This document shows positions 1-10,945 of a stretch of DNA of 64,000 nucleotides, one piece after another. The DNA is taken from the NCBI RefSeq assembly GCF_000143885.2, contig NC_018581.1:1612001-1676000 (forward strand), read 5' to 3'. The notes below the pieces were generated by a model. It worked only from the letters and a program-made list of their open reading frames with translations. It was not told where the DNA came from and did not search any database. Position 1 is the stretch's first letter. Every line of letters begins with the position of its first letter. This DNA comes from Gordonia sp. KTR9 (lineage in GTDB: Bacteria; Actinomycetota; Actinomycetes; Mycobacteriales; Mycobacteriaceae). The translations under genes and the position numbers were made by a program.

Positions 1-644
1 TTACCGTTCAAGCGCGAGGCGAACTCCAAGGTGGCCTCGAAGTCGCTTTCCGGATCGTCGATCAGTCGCTCGGTCGCGGCCACGTGCGCCCGCACCTCGC
101 GATCACCGCGCTTCTTCGCGGTCGCGAGCGGCCCAGCCGCGAAGTCGCCGAGTCCGGCGAGGGCACGGCTGAGACTCCGCCGGACGTCGGTGCTCCCGCG
201 GCCCAGTTCGCCGGCAAGTTCGTTCGCGAGCCAGGCCTCGCGGCCGGCCGGGACCAGGACGACGGCGGCCCGCCAGGCGGTGCGCGCCACCTCGTCGTCG
301 GCGTCGTGCAGGAGCGTGGGGGAGATCGACGTCCATGCCGACCGGTCGCCGATCTTCGACAGGGTGTGCAGGGCCTGCGCCCGGGCCTGGGGTGACGCCG
401 ACTCCAGCTGGGGAAGAAGAACGGGCACCGTCAGATCGGCCCGTAGGCGCGTCAGAGCCCAGGTCAGCATGTCCCGCACGAAGAAGTCCGGTTCGACGGC
501 GCAGCGTCGGATGAGATCGTCGACGTACCCGGGATGCGGGTTGGTGCCCGCGGCCATCGCGGCACGGAGCCTCGTCGACGCGTCACCGGCCGCGAGTGCG
601 GCCACGAGCGCGGGATCGAACGGTCGAATCGTCTGGTCGGTCAT
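1..644 (-). CDS. HEAT-repeat protein (3' end cut by window edge)
   Basis: The reading frame starts at ATG 644 and is still open at base 1, so the C-terminus lies outside the window. A strong ribosome-binding site (AAGGAGG, near 654-660) sits about 7 nt before the start. The visible ~214 residues are almost all helical and rich in Ala, Leu and Arg, with repeated 'two-helix' units such as DDLIRR...FVRDMLTWAL, PVLLPQLES...ARAQALHTL and DDEVARTAWRAAVV, typical of HEAT/PBS-lyase repeats. Such proteins are scaffolds for protein contacts; no catalytic motif is visible. The promoter has MerR-type geometry (separate entry), so a MerR partner gene may lie just beyond the left edge. Family assignment is good; the specific function is unknown. 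Confidence 0.75.
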   Translation of the reverse strand, partial: MTDQTIRPFDPALVAALAAGDASTRLRAAMAAGTNPHPGYVDDLIRRCAVEPDFFVRDMLTWALTRLRADLTVPVLLPQLESASPQARAQALHTLSKIGDRSAWTSISPTLLHDADDEVARTAWRAAVVLVPAGREAWLANELAGELGRGSTDVRRSLSRALAGLGDFAAGPLATAKKRGDREVRAHVAATERLIDDPESDFEATLEFASRLNG

Positions 645-669
645 CGTCGACCACCTCCTTCGCCGTCGA

Positions 670-706
670 TCACACCCCTTGACACAGTGACAACGTCAAG
701 TGCGCG
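670..706 (-). promoter_or_regulatory. Candidate MerR-type promoter/operator
   Basis: Read on the minus strand, a -35-like TTGACG is followed by 19 nt and then TGTGAT, a 4/6 match to a -10. The spacer holds a dyad whose outer arms are CTTGAC and GTCAAG (678-700 on the plus strand). An over-long 19-nt spacer containing a dyad is the hallmark of promoters that MerR-family activators twist into register. The start codon of the HEAT-repeat gene follows within about 25 nt of the -10. This is a sequence inference; no MerR gene is visible in the window. Confidence 0.5.
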
Positions 707-729
707 GACCCCGACCGTCGGGCCGGGCC

Positions 730-3087
730 CTAGATCTCCCGTCGGTAGGGTTCGCATCCCGGTGGCGCCTTCGGCGGCTCGCGATACTCCAGCTCCGGGA
801 TGTGCATGGTCACCGGGGCCGACTCGAGCGTGAACTTCTCGCCGTGATGGGCCAGGTCGATCGGCGGACCCGACAGCAGCCGGTACGTCGCGTTGTCCTT
901 GTCGACGGCCACCACGATCTTCGAGTCGCGGATGATCATGCGGAACGACATGTACGTCAGCCGCCGGGGGAGCCGGGGCGCGAACGTGATGTTCCCGCCG
1001 AAGTCGCGCATGCCGCCGAAGCCCGCGACGCAGTCGGTCCAGGCACCGGCCAGCGCGGCGATGTGCAGGCCGCTGCTGACGTTGTTGTGCAGGTCGTGCA
1101 GATCGGTGAACACCGACTCGGCGAGCAGATCGTAGGCGAGGTCGGGGTAGCCGACCTCGGCGGCGGTGACCGCCTCACAGCACGCCGACAGCGACGAGTC
1201 GCGGACGGTCAACGGGTAGTAGTAGTCGAAGTTGCGCAGCTTCTGCTCGGCGGTGAACGCATCGCCGAACAGGTAGGTCGCGAACACCAGGTCGGCCTGC
1301 TTGACCACCTGCTTGCGGTAGAGGTCGTAATACGGGTAGTTCAGCAGGAGCGGATAGCGTCCGACCGACGACTCGAAGTCCCAGGCGCCCAGCAGGGTGA
1401 ACGACTCACACTGCTGGTGGACGCCGAGAGCGTCGTCGTAGGGGATCGTCATGTCGTCGGCACACGCTTCCCAGTGCGCCGCTTCGGCGGTCGTGACCCC
1501 GAACTGTTCGGCGAGGTCCGGCCGGCGGTGTACGGCCGCCACGGCGTCCCGCAGGTTCTGCTGCGCCGCGAGGTTGGTGAAGGTGTTGTTGTTCACCACG
1601 GCGGTGTACTCGTCGGGACCGGTCACGCCGTCGATGCGGAACTTGCCGTTCACGTCGTGGTGCCCGAGGCCGGCGAACAGTCGTGCGGTCTCGACGAGGA
1701 GTTCGACGCCGCACTCGGTCTCGAACTGTTCGTCGTTGGTCGCCCGGAGGTAGCGGGCCGTGGCGTTGGCGATGTCGGCGGACACGTGCACGCCTGCGGT
1801 GCCCGCGGGCCAGTAGCCCGAACACTCGTCGCCGTTGATCGACCGCCACGGGAACATCGCCCCGCGCTGACCGAGTTCGGCGGCGCGGGATTTCGCCTTG
1901 TCCATGGTGGAGTGGCGCCATCGCAGTTCCTCGCCGGCGGCGGCGGGGACCGTGTAGGTGAGCATCGGGAGGATGAAACTCTCGGTGTCCCAGAAGGTGT
2001 GACCGTCGTAGCCGGGGCCGGTGAGCCCCTTGGCCGGGATGGCGCGGGACTGACCGCGCGCGCCGGCCTGTAGCACGTGGAACAGCGCGAACCGGACCGC
2101 CTGCTGCAACTCCGGATCGCCGTCGAGTTCGACGTCGGCGTCGCGCCAGAAGTCCTCGAGGTAGCGGACCTGGTCGGCCTTGAGCGAATCCCAGCCGGTC
2201 TCCATCGCCATCGCGAGCGCCGCGTCGACCTGGGCACGCAGCGCCGGCACCGAGCGTCGGGCCGACCAGCCGTACCCCATGTACTTGGTGAGGGTCAGGC
2301 TCTTGCCCTTCGGCACGTTGGCCGCGATGGTGAGTCGGGCGAGGTCACCGTCGGCACGGATGAAGGTGTCGGCCTTGTCGGGGAAGTAGATCTCGTGGTC
2401 CATACCGGCCGCGATGTGCAGGCCGGACTTCTTGGTGTGGTGGACCAGCATGCCCCAGTAGTTGCGGCAGGTGGCGAGATCGGAGACCAGCGGGGCGTCC
2501 AGCGCGGCCGCCAGGCGCGGGTCGTTGCCCGGTGCCGGCACCGGCTCGTTGGCCAGGAGATCGGACTGCAGAACGAGTTTCATGTCCTCGTCGACCGGCT
2601 CGACCTCGTAGCGGATCGCCGCGATCGTGCGTTTGGTGAAGGACACGAGACGCTCGGACTTGATCCGGACCTTGCGGCCGGTGGGTGAGGTCCACACCGT
2701 GTGACGACGGAGGGTGCCGGTCCGGAAGTCCAGCGTCCGCTCGTGCTCCTCGGTACGCCCGTACCGGAGGTCCATCGGCTCGTCCTCGACCAGCAACCGG
2801 ATGATCTTGCCGTCGGTGACGTTGACGACGGTCTGTCCGGACTCGGGATAGCCGTAGCCGCTCTCCGCGTAGGGCAGACCGCGCAGCTCGTAGAAGCCGT
2901 TCAGGTAGGTGCCGGGATGGTCGACGGGCTCGCCTTCCTCGAACGACCCGCGTAAACCGATGTGCCCGTTGGACAGTGCGAACAGTGTCTCGGTTCGGCC
3001 GAGCATGTCCAGATCGACTCCGCCGCGCCATTTCAGCTGCCACGGATGGATCTCGAAGCCGAAGTCGTGGCCGTGCTCGGCGGTCAT
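730..3087 (-). CDS. Glycoside hydrolase family 65 protein (disaccharide phosphorylase/hydrolase type)
   Basis: The 785-residue product has GH65 architecture: an N-terminal beta-sandwich (LSNGHIGLRG near the start, PGTYLNGFYE), then a catalytic (alpha/alpha)6 barrel with GHTFWDTESFILPML and GVTGPDEYTAVVNNN. Glu493 in GPDEY aligns with the general acid of maltose and trehalose phosphorylases. The family phosphorolyses or hydrolyses alpha-glucosides (maltose, trehalose, kojibiose); the exact substrate cannot be read here. There is no signal peptide, so it is cytosolic. Its start overlaps the upstream HAD gene by 4 nt (ATGA), giving a coupled two-gene operon like Rv3400-Rv3401 of M. tuberculosis. 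A phosphorylase releasing beta-glucose-1-phosphate plus a beta-phosphoglucomutase would feed glycolysis. Family sure, substrate not. Confidence 0.88.
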   Translation of the reverse strand: MTAEHGHDFGFEIHPWQLKWRGGVDLDMLGRTETLFALSNGHIGLRGSFEEGEPVDHPGTYLNGFYELRGLPYAESGYGYPESGQTVVNVTDGKIIRLLVEDEPMDLRYGRTEEHERTLDFRTGTLRRHTVWTSPTGRKVRIKSERLVSFTKRTIAAIRYEVEPVDEDMKLVLQSDLLANEPVPAPGNDPRLAAALDAPLVSDLATCRNYWGMLVHHTKKSGLHIAAGMDHEIYFPDKADTFIRADGDLARLTIAANVPKGKSLTLTKYMGYGWSARRSVPALRAQVDAALAMAMETGWDSLKADQVRYLEDFWRDADVELDGDPELQQAVRFALFHVLQAGARGQSRAIPAKGLTGPGYDGHTFWDTESFILPMLTYTVPAAAGEELRWRHSTMDKAKSRAAELGQRGAMFPWRSINGDECSGYWPAGTAGVHVSADIANATARYLRATNDEQFETECGVELLVETARLFAGLGHHDVNGKFRIDGVTGPDEYTAVVNNNTFTNLAAQQNLRDAVAAVHRRPDLAEQFGVTTAEAAHWEACADDMTIPYDDALGVHQQCESFTLLGAWDFESSVGRYPLLLNYPYYDLYRKQVVKQADLVFATYLFGDAFTAEQKLRNFDYYYPLTVRDSSLSACCEAVTAAEVGYPDLAYDLLAESVFTDLHDLHNNVSSGLHIAALAGAWTDCVAGFGGMRDFGGNITFAPRLPRRLTYMSFRMIIRDSKIVVAVDKDNATYRLLSGPPIDLAHHGEKFTLESAPVTMHIPELEYREPPKAPPGCEPYRREI

Positions 3088-3806
3088 GCGGGCAGCAATT
3101 CGACGAGATCGGTCACGACGACGTCGGCACCGGCCGCGCGCATGGCCTCGGCCTGCACACCACCGACGCGGTCGACGCCCACGACGTAGCCGAATGCTCC
3201 CGCGCTGCCGGCCTGGATGCCGGAGATGGCGTCTTCGAAGACCGCCGCCGCAGCGGGTTCGACGCCCATCTGCTCGGCGCCCAGGAGGAACGAGTCGGGA
3301 GCGGGCTTGCCCTTCAGGCCCTTCGTCACGATGTCGAGCCCGTCCACCCGGACCTCGACGAATTTCGACAGATCCGCTGCATCCAGCACTGCTGCTCCGT
3401 TCTTCGAGGAGGTCACCACCGCGATCCGGAGGCCGGCATCTCGCGCCGCCTCGAGGTATCGCACCGAACCCGGATATGCCTGCCCGCCGTCCTCGGCCAG
3501 GCTGACCAGGAACATGTCGTTCTTCCCGTTCCCGATCTCGGTCACGGTCTGCGGGTCGACGTCGTCGATCCCTCGGGAGGCGAGGAAGGCCCGGACGCCG
3601 TCCTCGCGGGGACGCCCGTCGACGTAGGCGAGGTAGTCCTGGTCGGTGAACTCGACGAAGTCGGCATGGTCCGCGCCGCCCAGGCGCGCGGCGAGAAAGG
3701 CGTCGAACGCCTTCTTCCATGCCTTGCGGTGTAGCACCGCGGTCTCGGTGAGAACTCCGTCGAGGTCGAACAGTGCGACGGTGATCGAATCTGGCAATCC
3801 CAACAC
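3084..3806 (-). CDS. HAD-family hydrolase, beta-phosphoglucomutase-like
   Basis: The 240-residue product has the HAD core: FDLDGVLTE (nucleophile Asp14, acid/base Asp16), a helical cap, VVTSSKNG (motif II Ser/Thr), a Lys in KGKPAPDSF and EDAISGIQA (motif IV). DxD plus the EDAxxGI segment is typical of beta-phosphoglucomutase and related C1-cap phosphatases. GTG 3806 is chosen because a -10-like TAGCGT (3815-3820 reversed) ends 8 nt before it, fitting a leaderless transcript; the open frame extends further upstream without support. It is first in the operon with the GH65 gene and overlaps it by 4 nt. It probably interconverts beta-glucose-1-phosphate and glucose-6-phosphate; a generic sugar phosphatase is the alternative. 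Confidence 0.82.
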   Translation of the reverse strand: MLGLPDSITVALFDLDGVLTETAVLHRKAWKKAFDAFLAARLGGADHADFVEFTDQDYLAYVDGRPREDGVRAFLASRGIDDVDPQTVTEIGNGKNDMFLVSLAEDGGQAYPGSVRYLEAARDAGLRIAVVTSSKNGAAVLDAADLSKFVEVRVDGLDIVTKGLKGKPAPDSFLLGAEQMGVEPAAAAVFEDAISGIQAGSAGAFGYVVGVDRVGGVQAEAMRAAGADVVVTDLVELLPA

Positions 3807-3814
3807 GCTTCGCC

Positions 3815-3820
3815 ACGCTA
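3815..3820 (-). promoter_or_regulatory. -10 element, leaderless-type, for HAD/GH65 operon
   Basis: TAGCGT on the minus strand (TANNNT), with 8 nt between it and GTG 3806. This spacing predicts transcription starting at or beside the start codon. Confidence 0.4.
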
Positions 3821-3987
3821 CCCGTCCCGGACGACTCCGGCGCGATTTGCGTGGCCGGGCGGACCGTTTTCCCTCGAACACGTCCGCGCGCGTGTACCCG
3901 TCGTGTCGGGCGATGTCCGCCCGGGTCGGGGTGGGCGACCCGAAAACCCTTTGACCGGGCAACAACTGGGAGTGAGACGATGAACCG

Positions 3988-4821
3988 ATGACCCGACGAT
4001 TCGCCCAGATCGATGTGTTCTCCGCCACTGGAACCGGTGGTAACCCGGTGGCCGTGGTGCTCGACGCCGCCGACATCCCCGACGACCGGATGGCCGCGTT
4101 CGCCCGCTGGACCAATCTGTCGGAGACGACGTTCGTGCTGCCGCCGACCGACGCCGCCGCCGACTACCGCCTGCGTATCTTCACCCCGGACGGGGAATTG
4201 CCGTTCGCCGGGCACCCCACTCTCGGCTCCGCGCATGCCTGGCTGACGACGGGCGGCCGCCCGGCCGGGGAGGACATCGTGCAGGAGTGCGGCGTCGGCC
4301 TGGTCCGACTGCGCCGCTCGGGTGCACGCCTGGCCTTCGCGGCGCCGCCGTTGCGGCGGTCCGGCCCCGTCGAGCCCGCGGTCGTCGCCGAGGTCGCAGC
4401 CGCGCTGGGAGTCGATGTCGGCGAGGTCCTCGCGGCCGAGTGGGTCGACAACGGGCCGGAATGGATGGTGCTGCAGCTCGGGTCGGGGGAGCGGGTGCTC
4501 GAGGTGGCGCCGGACATCCCGGCCCTCGGGGATCACAAGGTCGGGCTGTTCGGGCGGTACGGCTCGGGTGACGGCGAGGTCTTCGGTGAGGTGCGGGCGT
4601 TCGTGCCGGGGATCGGTGTCCCCGAGGACCCGGTGACGGGCAGTCTCAACGCCGGTATCGCGATGTGGTTGCGTGCGCACGGCCACGCACCGGCGTCCTA
4701 TGTCGCCGCGCAGGGTGCGGCACTCGGCCGTGCCGGGCGCATCCACGTCCACGACGACGGCGAGAACATCTGGATCGGCGGGGACACCACGACGGTGATC
4801 GAGGGCACGGTGACGCTCTAG
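3988..4821 (+). CDS. PhzF-family isomerase-like protein
   Basis: The 277-residue product matches the PhzF / diaminopimelate-epimerase fold. It has FAQIDVFSATGTGGNPVAVV at the N-terminus, NLSETTFVLPP with Glu46 at the place of the PhzF catalytic Glu45, RIFTPDGELPFAGHPTLGSA, and the C-terminal PVTGSLNAGIAMWL. PhzF of phenazine producers isomerises trans-2,3-dihydro-3-hydroxyanthranilate, but most actinobacterial homologues sit outside phenazine clusters and have no known substrate. No phz genes are nearby, so only the family is assigned. An upstream ATG near 3979 is out of frame, which fixes the start at 3988. The HAD/GH65 operon is divergent to the left; tatD follows on the same strand after 57 nt. 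Confidence 0.85.
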   Translation: MTRRFAQIDVFSATGTGGNPVAVVLDAADIPDDRMAAFARWTNLSETTFVLPPTDAAADYRLRIFTPDGELPFAGHPTLGSAHAWLTTGGRPAGEDIVQECGVGLVRLRRSGARLAFAAPPLRRSGPVEPAVVAEVAAALGVDVGEVLAAEWVDNGPEWMVLQLGSGERVLEVAPDIPALGDHKVGLFGRYGSGDGEVFGEVRAFVPGIGVPEDPVTGSLNAGIAMWLRAHGHAPASYVAAQGAALGRAGRIHVHDDGENIWIGGDTTTVIEGTVTL

Positions 4822-4878
4822 GCGGTCGGGGCGCACCGCGGCCGGAGGCGTCGGGCGCTCTGTGCCAAGGTGGGTGCC

Positions 4879-7980
<3,102 letters not shown>

Positions 7981-8010
7981 TGGGGTTTGCTGCCTGCGCC
8001 TGCGCCTGAC

Positions 8011-8062
8011 GAAAACCGCCCCTGGAATCCACCCACAGGAGGCGTCGCGGCGACACATCGTC
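8011..8062 (+). repeat. Interspersed ~52-nt repeat, copy 1
   Basis: The stretch between the convergent ends of ksgA and the F420-type oxidoreductase resembles, at roughly 70-75% identity by eye, the reverse complement of 61745-61796 after mfd. Shared cores include CTGGAA.CCACCC.CAGGA and CGAC..ATCGTC. Its role is unknown. It lies in non-coding DNA, and the two copies have opposite orientation relative to their upstream genes. Confidence 0.45.
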
Positions 8063-8106
8063 GCTCGCGGCCGCCCGCGGGGCGGATCTCAGGGGCGCTT
8101 TCGGAC

Positions 8107-9099
8107 TCAGTTCGACGCGGCTCGCAACTTCTCCAGCAGCGCGGGTGCGGCGTCGCGCAGGAACTCGTCTTGCGTGTCGCCCCCGATCTGGACGAGCGCG
8201 ATGTCGGTGAAGCCGGCCTCCCAGAAGGGTTTCACGGCCTCGACGATCTGGTCGAGGTCGGGGCCGCACGGGATGTTGCCTGCGACGTCGTCCGGCGTGA
8301 CGAACTGGGTCGCGGCGGCGAATCCCGCGGTGGTCCGCAGGTCGGCGTTGACATCCCATCCGCCGGCGAACCACCGGAACTGATCGTGCGCACGTTCGAT
8401 CGCCTTGTCGCGGTCGGGATCCCAGCTGATGGGGATCTGCCCGATCGCGCGGGACCGCTGTCCGTCGACGGTCGGGGTCGACGAGTGCGCGTTCCAGGCG
8501 TTGATGAAGTCGGCGTCGGGTTCGACGGCGATCAGGTGGTCGGCGAGCGGGCCGAACGTCTCGATGCCCGCGTTGCCTGCGACCGCGACACCGATCGGGA
8601 CCGGCTGATCGGGGAGATCCCAGATCCGGGCGGCGTCGACCTGGAAGAACTCGCCGCGGAAGTCGACGAGCTCGCCGGTGTGCAGCTTGCGGATGATCTC
8701 GATGGCCTCGGCGAGCATGTCCTGGCGGTCGGCGACCGACGGCCAACCCTCGCCGACGACGTGTTCGTTGAGGTTCTCGCCCGAGCCCAGACCGAGGGTG
8801 AAGCGACCGTCGGCGAGGATCTGCAGCGTCGCGGCCTTCTGCGCGATGATCGCCGGGTGATAGCGGATCGTCGGGCACGTCACGTACGTCATCAGGTCGA
8901 CCCGCTCGGTCGCGTGGGCGACGGCTCCCAGGACCGTCCACGCGTACGGTGCGTGACCCTGGGCCGAGAGCCACGGAAAGTAGTGGTCGCTCGACACCTC
9001 GAAGTCGAAGCCAGCGTCTTCGGCGCCGACGGCGTACCGCACCAGCTCTTTCGGGCCGGCCTGCTCGGTCATCAGGGTGTAGCCGAATCGCGTTGCCAT
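8107..9099 (-). CDS. F420-dependent, luciferase-like (LLM) oxidoreductase
   Basis: The 330-residue product is a bacterial-luciferase-like TIM barrel: FGYTLMTEQAGPKELVRYAVGAEDAGFDF at the N-terminus, SDHYFPWL, TYVTCPTIRYHPAIIAQKAATLQ and LGLGSGENLNEHVVGEGWP. This is the pattern of the F420-dependent glucose-6-phosphate dehydrogenase-like subgroup found in F420-producing actinobacteria. It probably uses coenzyme F420 in the cytosol; the substrate is unknown. ATG 9099 follows AGGAG (near 9106-9110) at good spacing. It is convergent with ksgA and divergent from the HAD gene. Together with that gene it interrupts the usual ksgA-ispE adjacency. Confidence 0.85.
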   Translation of the reverse strand: MATRFGYTLMTEQAGPKELVRYAVGAEDAGFDFEVSSDHYFPWLSAQGHAPYAWTVLGAVAHATERVDLMTYVTCPTIRYHPAIIAQKAATLQILADGRFTLGLGSGENLNEHVVGEGWPSVADRQDMLAEAIEIIRKLHTGELVDFRGEFFQVDAARIWDLPDQPVPIGVAVAGNAGIETFGPLADHLIAVEPDADFINAWNAHSSTPTVDGQRSRAIGQIPISWDPDRDKAIERAHDQFRWFAGGWDVNADLRTTAGFAAATQFVTPDDVAGNIPCGPDLDQIVEAVKPFWEAGFTDIALVQIGGDTQDEFLRDAAPALLEKLRAASN

Positions 9100-9240
9100 G
9101 GGGTTCTCCTCTGCGAGATCGGTCGCTTCGGTGTAGGCGTTGAGTCGTAGGTCCGAATCCGGGACGCTCGAGACGGTGGTGTCCGGACGGCGGACGTCCG
9201 ACGACGGGGCGCGGTTCTCGACCCCGGAAACGAGGTGCAG

Positions 9241-9909
9241 ATGCCGGACCACAAAGCGGATGGGTCTATCGACACCGTGCTTCTCGATGTCGACGGTACC
9301 CTCGTCGACTCGACCTACCTCCACGCGCTGGCGTGGATGCGGGCCTTCGCAGGCCACGACCTGATCCCGCAGTGGTGGCGGGTGCACCGGGCGATCGGCA
9401 TGGGCGGCGACCGCCTCGTCGGCGAGATCTGCGGCGACGAGGTGGAGGATTCGCTCGGCGATACGCTCCGCGACGACTGGGAGGGGCACTACCGCCGGCT
9501 GCTACCCGACGTCCGTCCGCTCCTCGGCGCAGCCGACCTGGTCCGAGGGTTGCTCGACGCCGGGTATCGGGTGGCTCTCGCGTCGTCGGGGAAGTCGGAG
9601 TTCACCGATGCGGCGCTGGAGTCGATGGGGTTGTCGCGGAACGACTTCGCCGCCGTGACGACCTCGGACGATGCCGACTCGTCCAAGCCGGCGCCCGATA
9701 TCCTGTCGGTCGCCCTCGACGAGGCCGGCGGCGGGCGGGCTGTGGTCGTCGGCGACACGGTGTGGGATGTGGCGTCGGCGCACCGGCTGCCGGCGGAGTG
9801 CGTTGCGGTGCGCTCCGGCGGGTTCTCGGAGGGTGAGTTGCGCGACTCGGGGGCGGTGCTCGTCGTCGAGCACGTCGGTGAACTCGTCGACCGCGACTGG
9901 CGTCCCTGA
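9241..9909 (+). CDS. HAD-superfamily hydrolase (phosphoglycolate phosphatase-like)
   Basis: The 222-residue product has [11 protein letters not shown] (nucleophile and acid/base Asp), a helical C1 cap, [11 protein letters not shown] (motif II Ser), a Lys in [13 protein letters not shown] and [13 protein letters not shown] (motif IV). This is the layout of phosphoglycolate-phosphatase/beta-phosphoglucomutase-like HAD enzymes. The substrate is not readable. ATG 9241 is preferred because GAGG (9232-9235) is spaced for it; an in-frame GTG at 9235 is possible. It lies divergent to the LLM gene and 53 nt upstream of ispE on the same strand. Confidence 0.82.
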   Translation: MPDHKADGSIDTVLLDVDGTLVDSTYLHALAWMRAFAGHDLIPQWWRVHRAIGMGGDRLVGEICGDEVEDSLGDTLRDDWEGHYRRLLPDVRPLLGAADLVRGLLDAGYRVALASSGKSEFTDAALESMGLSRNDFAAVTTSDDADSSKPAPDILSVALDEAGGGRAVVVGDTVWDVASAHRLPAECVAVRSGGFSEGELRDSGAVLVVEHVGELVDRDWRP

Positions 9910-9948
9910 GCGACGGCGTCGATTGGCGCGAGGCCGACCCTGGGGCGC

Positions 9949-9954
9949 TAGGCT
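9949..9954 (+). promoter_or_regulatory. -10 element, leaderless-type, for ispE
   Basis: TAGGCT lies 8 nt before the ispE GTG start. It suggests that ispE has its own promoter and a leaderless transcript, rather than relying only on the rpfB-ksgA transcript. Confidence 0.4.
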
Positions 9955-9962
9955 GGATCATT

Positions 9963-10928
9963 GTGTCGCGTACGTCGCTGTCGGTGGTGTCGGACTCCGT
10001 CACCGCACGGGCTCCGTCGAAGGTCAATCTGCACCTCGGGGTCGGTCCGCGCCGCGAGGACGGGTACCACGACCTGGTCACCGTCTTCCAGGCGCTGTCC
10101 CTGCACGACGACATCCGGGTGGCCCGTGCGAACGAGACGACCGTGACCGTCCGCGGTGAAGGCGCCGGGTCGGTCCCGGCCGACGAGTCCAATCTCGCGG
10201 TACGCGCGGCGTTGGCACTGGCCGACTGGGCGGACCGGTCCGGCAAGGTCGCCATCGACATCGACAAGACGATCCCGGTCGCCGGCGGCATGGCCGGTGG
10301 CAGCGCCGACGCCGCGGGGGCGCTCGTCGCACTCGCCGCCCTCTGGAAACTCGACATCGGCCGGGACGACCTCGCCACGATCGCGGCGGGTCTGGGCAGC
10401 GACGTCCCGTTCGCGTTGCACGGCAACACCGCGCTCGGCACCGGGCGCGGCGAGCGGTTGATGCAGGTCCTCTCCCGCGGGGAATTCCACTGGGTCCTGG
10501 CACTCGCGCGCGAAGGGCTGTCCACGCCGGCGGTGTACCGCGAACTGGATCGGTTGCGCGGCAGCCGTTCTGGCGAGTGCGCCGACGACGACGAACGCGA
10601 CCTGCTCCGACGCCCCGACGAACTGATGCAGGCGCTGGCGTCGGGCGACCCGCGCGCGGTGGCGCCGCTGCTGCACAACGATCTACAGCCCGCGGCGCTC
10701 TCATTGCAGCCGACGCTCCGCCGGACGCTGCGCGCCGGGATCGACGCCGGAGCGCTGGGCGGCATCGTGTCGGGGTCGGGTCCGACGTGCGCCTTCCTGT
10801 GCGCCGACGAGACCAGCGCGGTGAACGTCGCGGCGGAATTGTCCGGCGCCGGAGTTGCTCGCTCGGTCCGCACCGCCAGCGGTCCGGCTGCCGGGACGCG
10901 AGTCCTGGGAGCCGATCTCCGGCGCTGA
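9963..10928 (+). CDS. ispE: 4-diphosphocytidyl-2-C-methyl-D-erythritol kinase
   Basis: The 321-residue product is a GHMP kinase: [22 protein letters not shown] at the N-terminus, [20 protein letters not shown] as the ATP-binding glycine-rich loop, [20 protein letters not shown], and the C-terminal [13 protein letters not shown]. It phosphorylates the 2-hydroxyl of CDP-methylerythritol in the MEP route to isoprenoids, so it feeds decaprenyl phosphate and menaquinone synthesis. GTG 9963 is supported by a TAGGCT hexamer 8 nt upstream. It normally follows ksgA; here an LLM gene and a HAD gene intervene. Confidence 0.94.
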   Translation: MSRTSLSVVSDSVTARAPSKVNLHLGVGPRREDGYHDLVTVFQALSLHDDIRVARANETTVTVRGEGAGSVPADESNLAVRAALALADWADRSGKVAIDIDKTIPVAGGMAGGSADAAGALVALAALWKLDIGRDDLATIAAGLGSDVPFALHGNTALGTGRGERLMQVLSRGEFHWVLALAREGLSTPAVYRELDRLRGSRSGECADDDERDLLRRPDELMQALASGDPRAVAPLLHNDLQPAALSLQPTLRRTLRAGIDAGALGGIVSGSGPTCAFLCADETSAVNVAAELSGAGVARSVRTASGPAAGTRVLGADLRR

Positions 10929-10933
10929 TCACC

Positions 10934-10939
10934 TACGGT
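10934..10939 (+). promoter_or_regulatory. -10 element, leaderless-type, for secreted lipase
   Basis: TACGGT lies 6 nt before ATG 10946, inside the 17-nt gap after ispE. Confidence 0.35.
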
Positions 10940-10945
10940 TGATCG

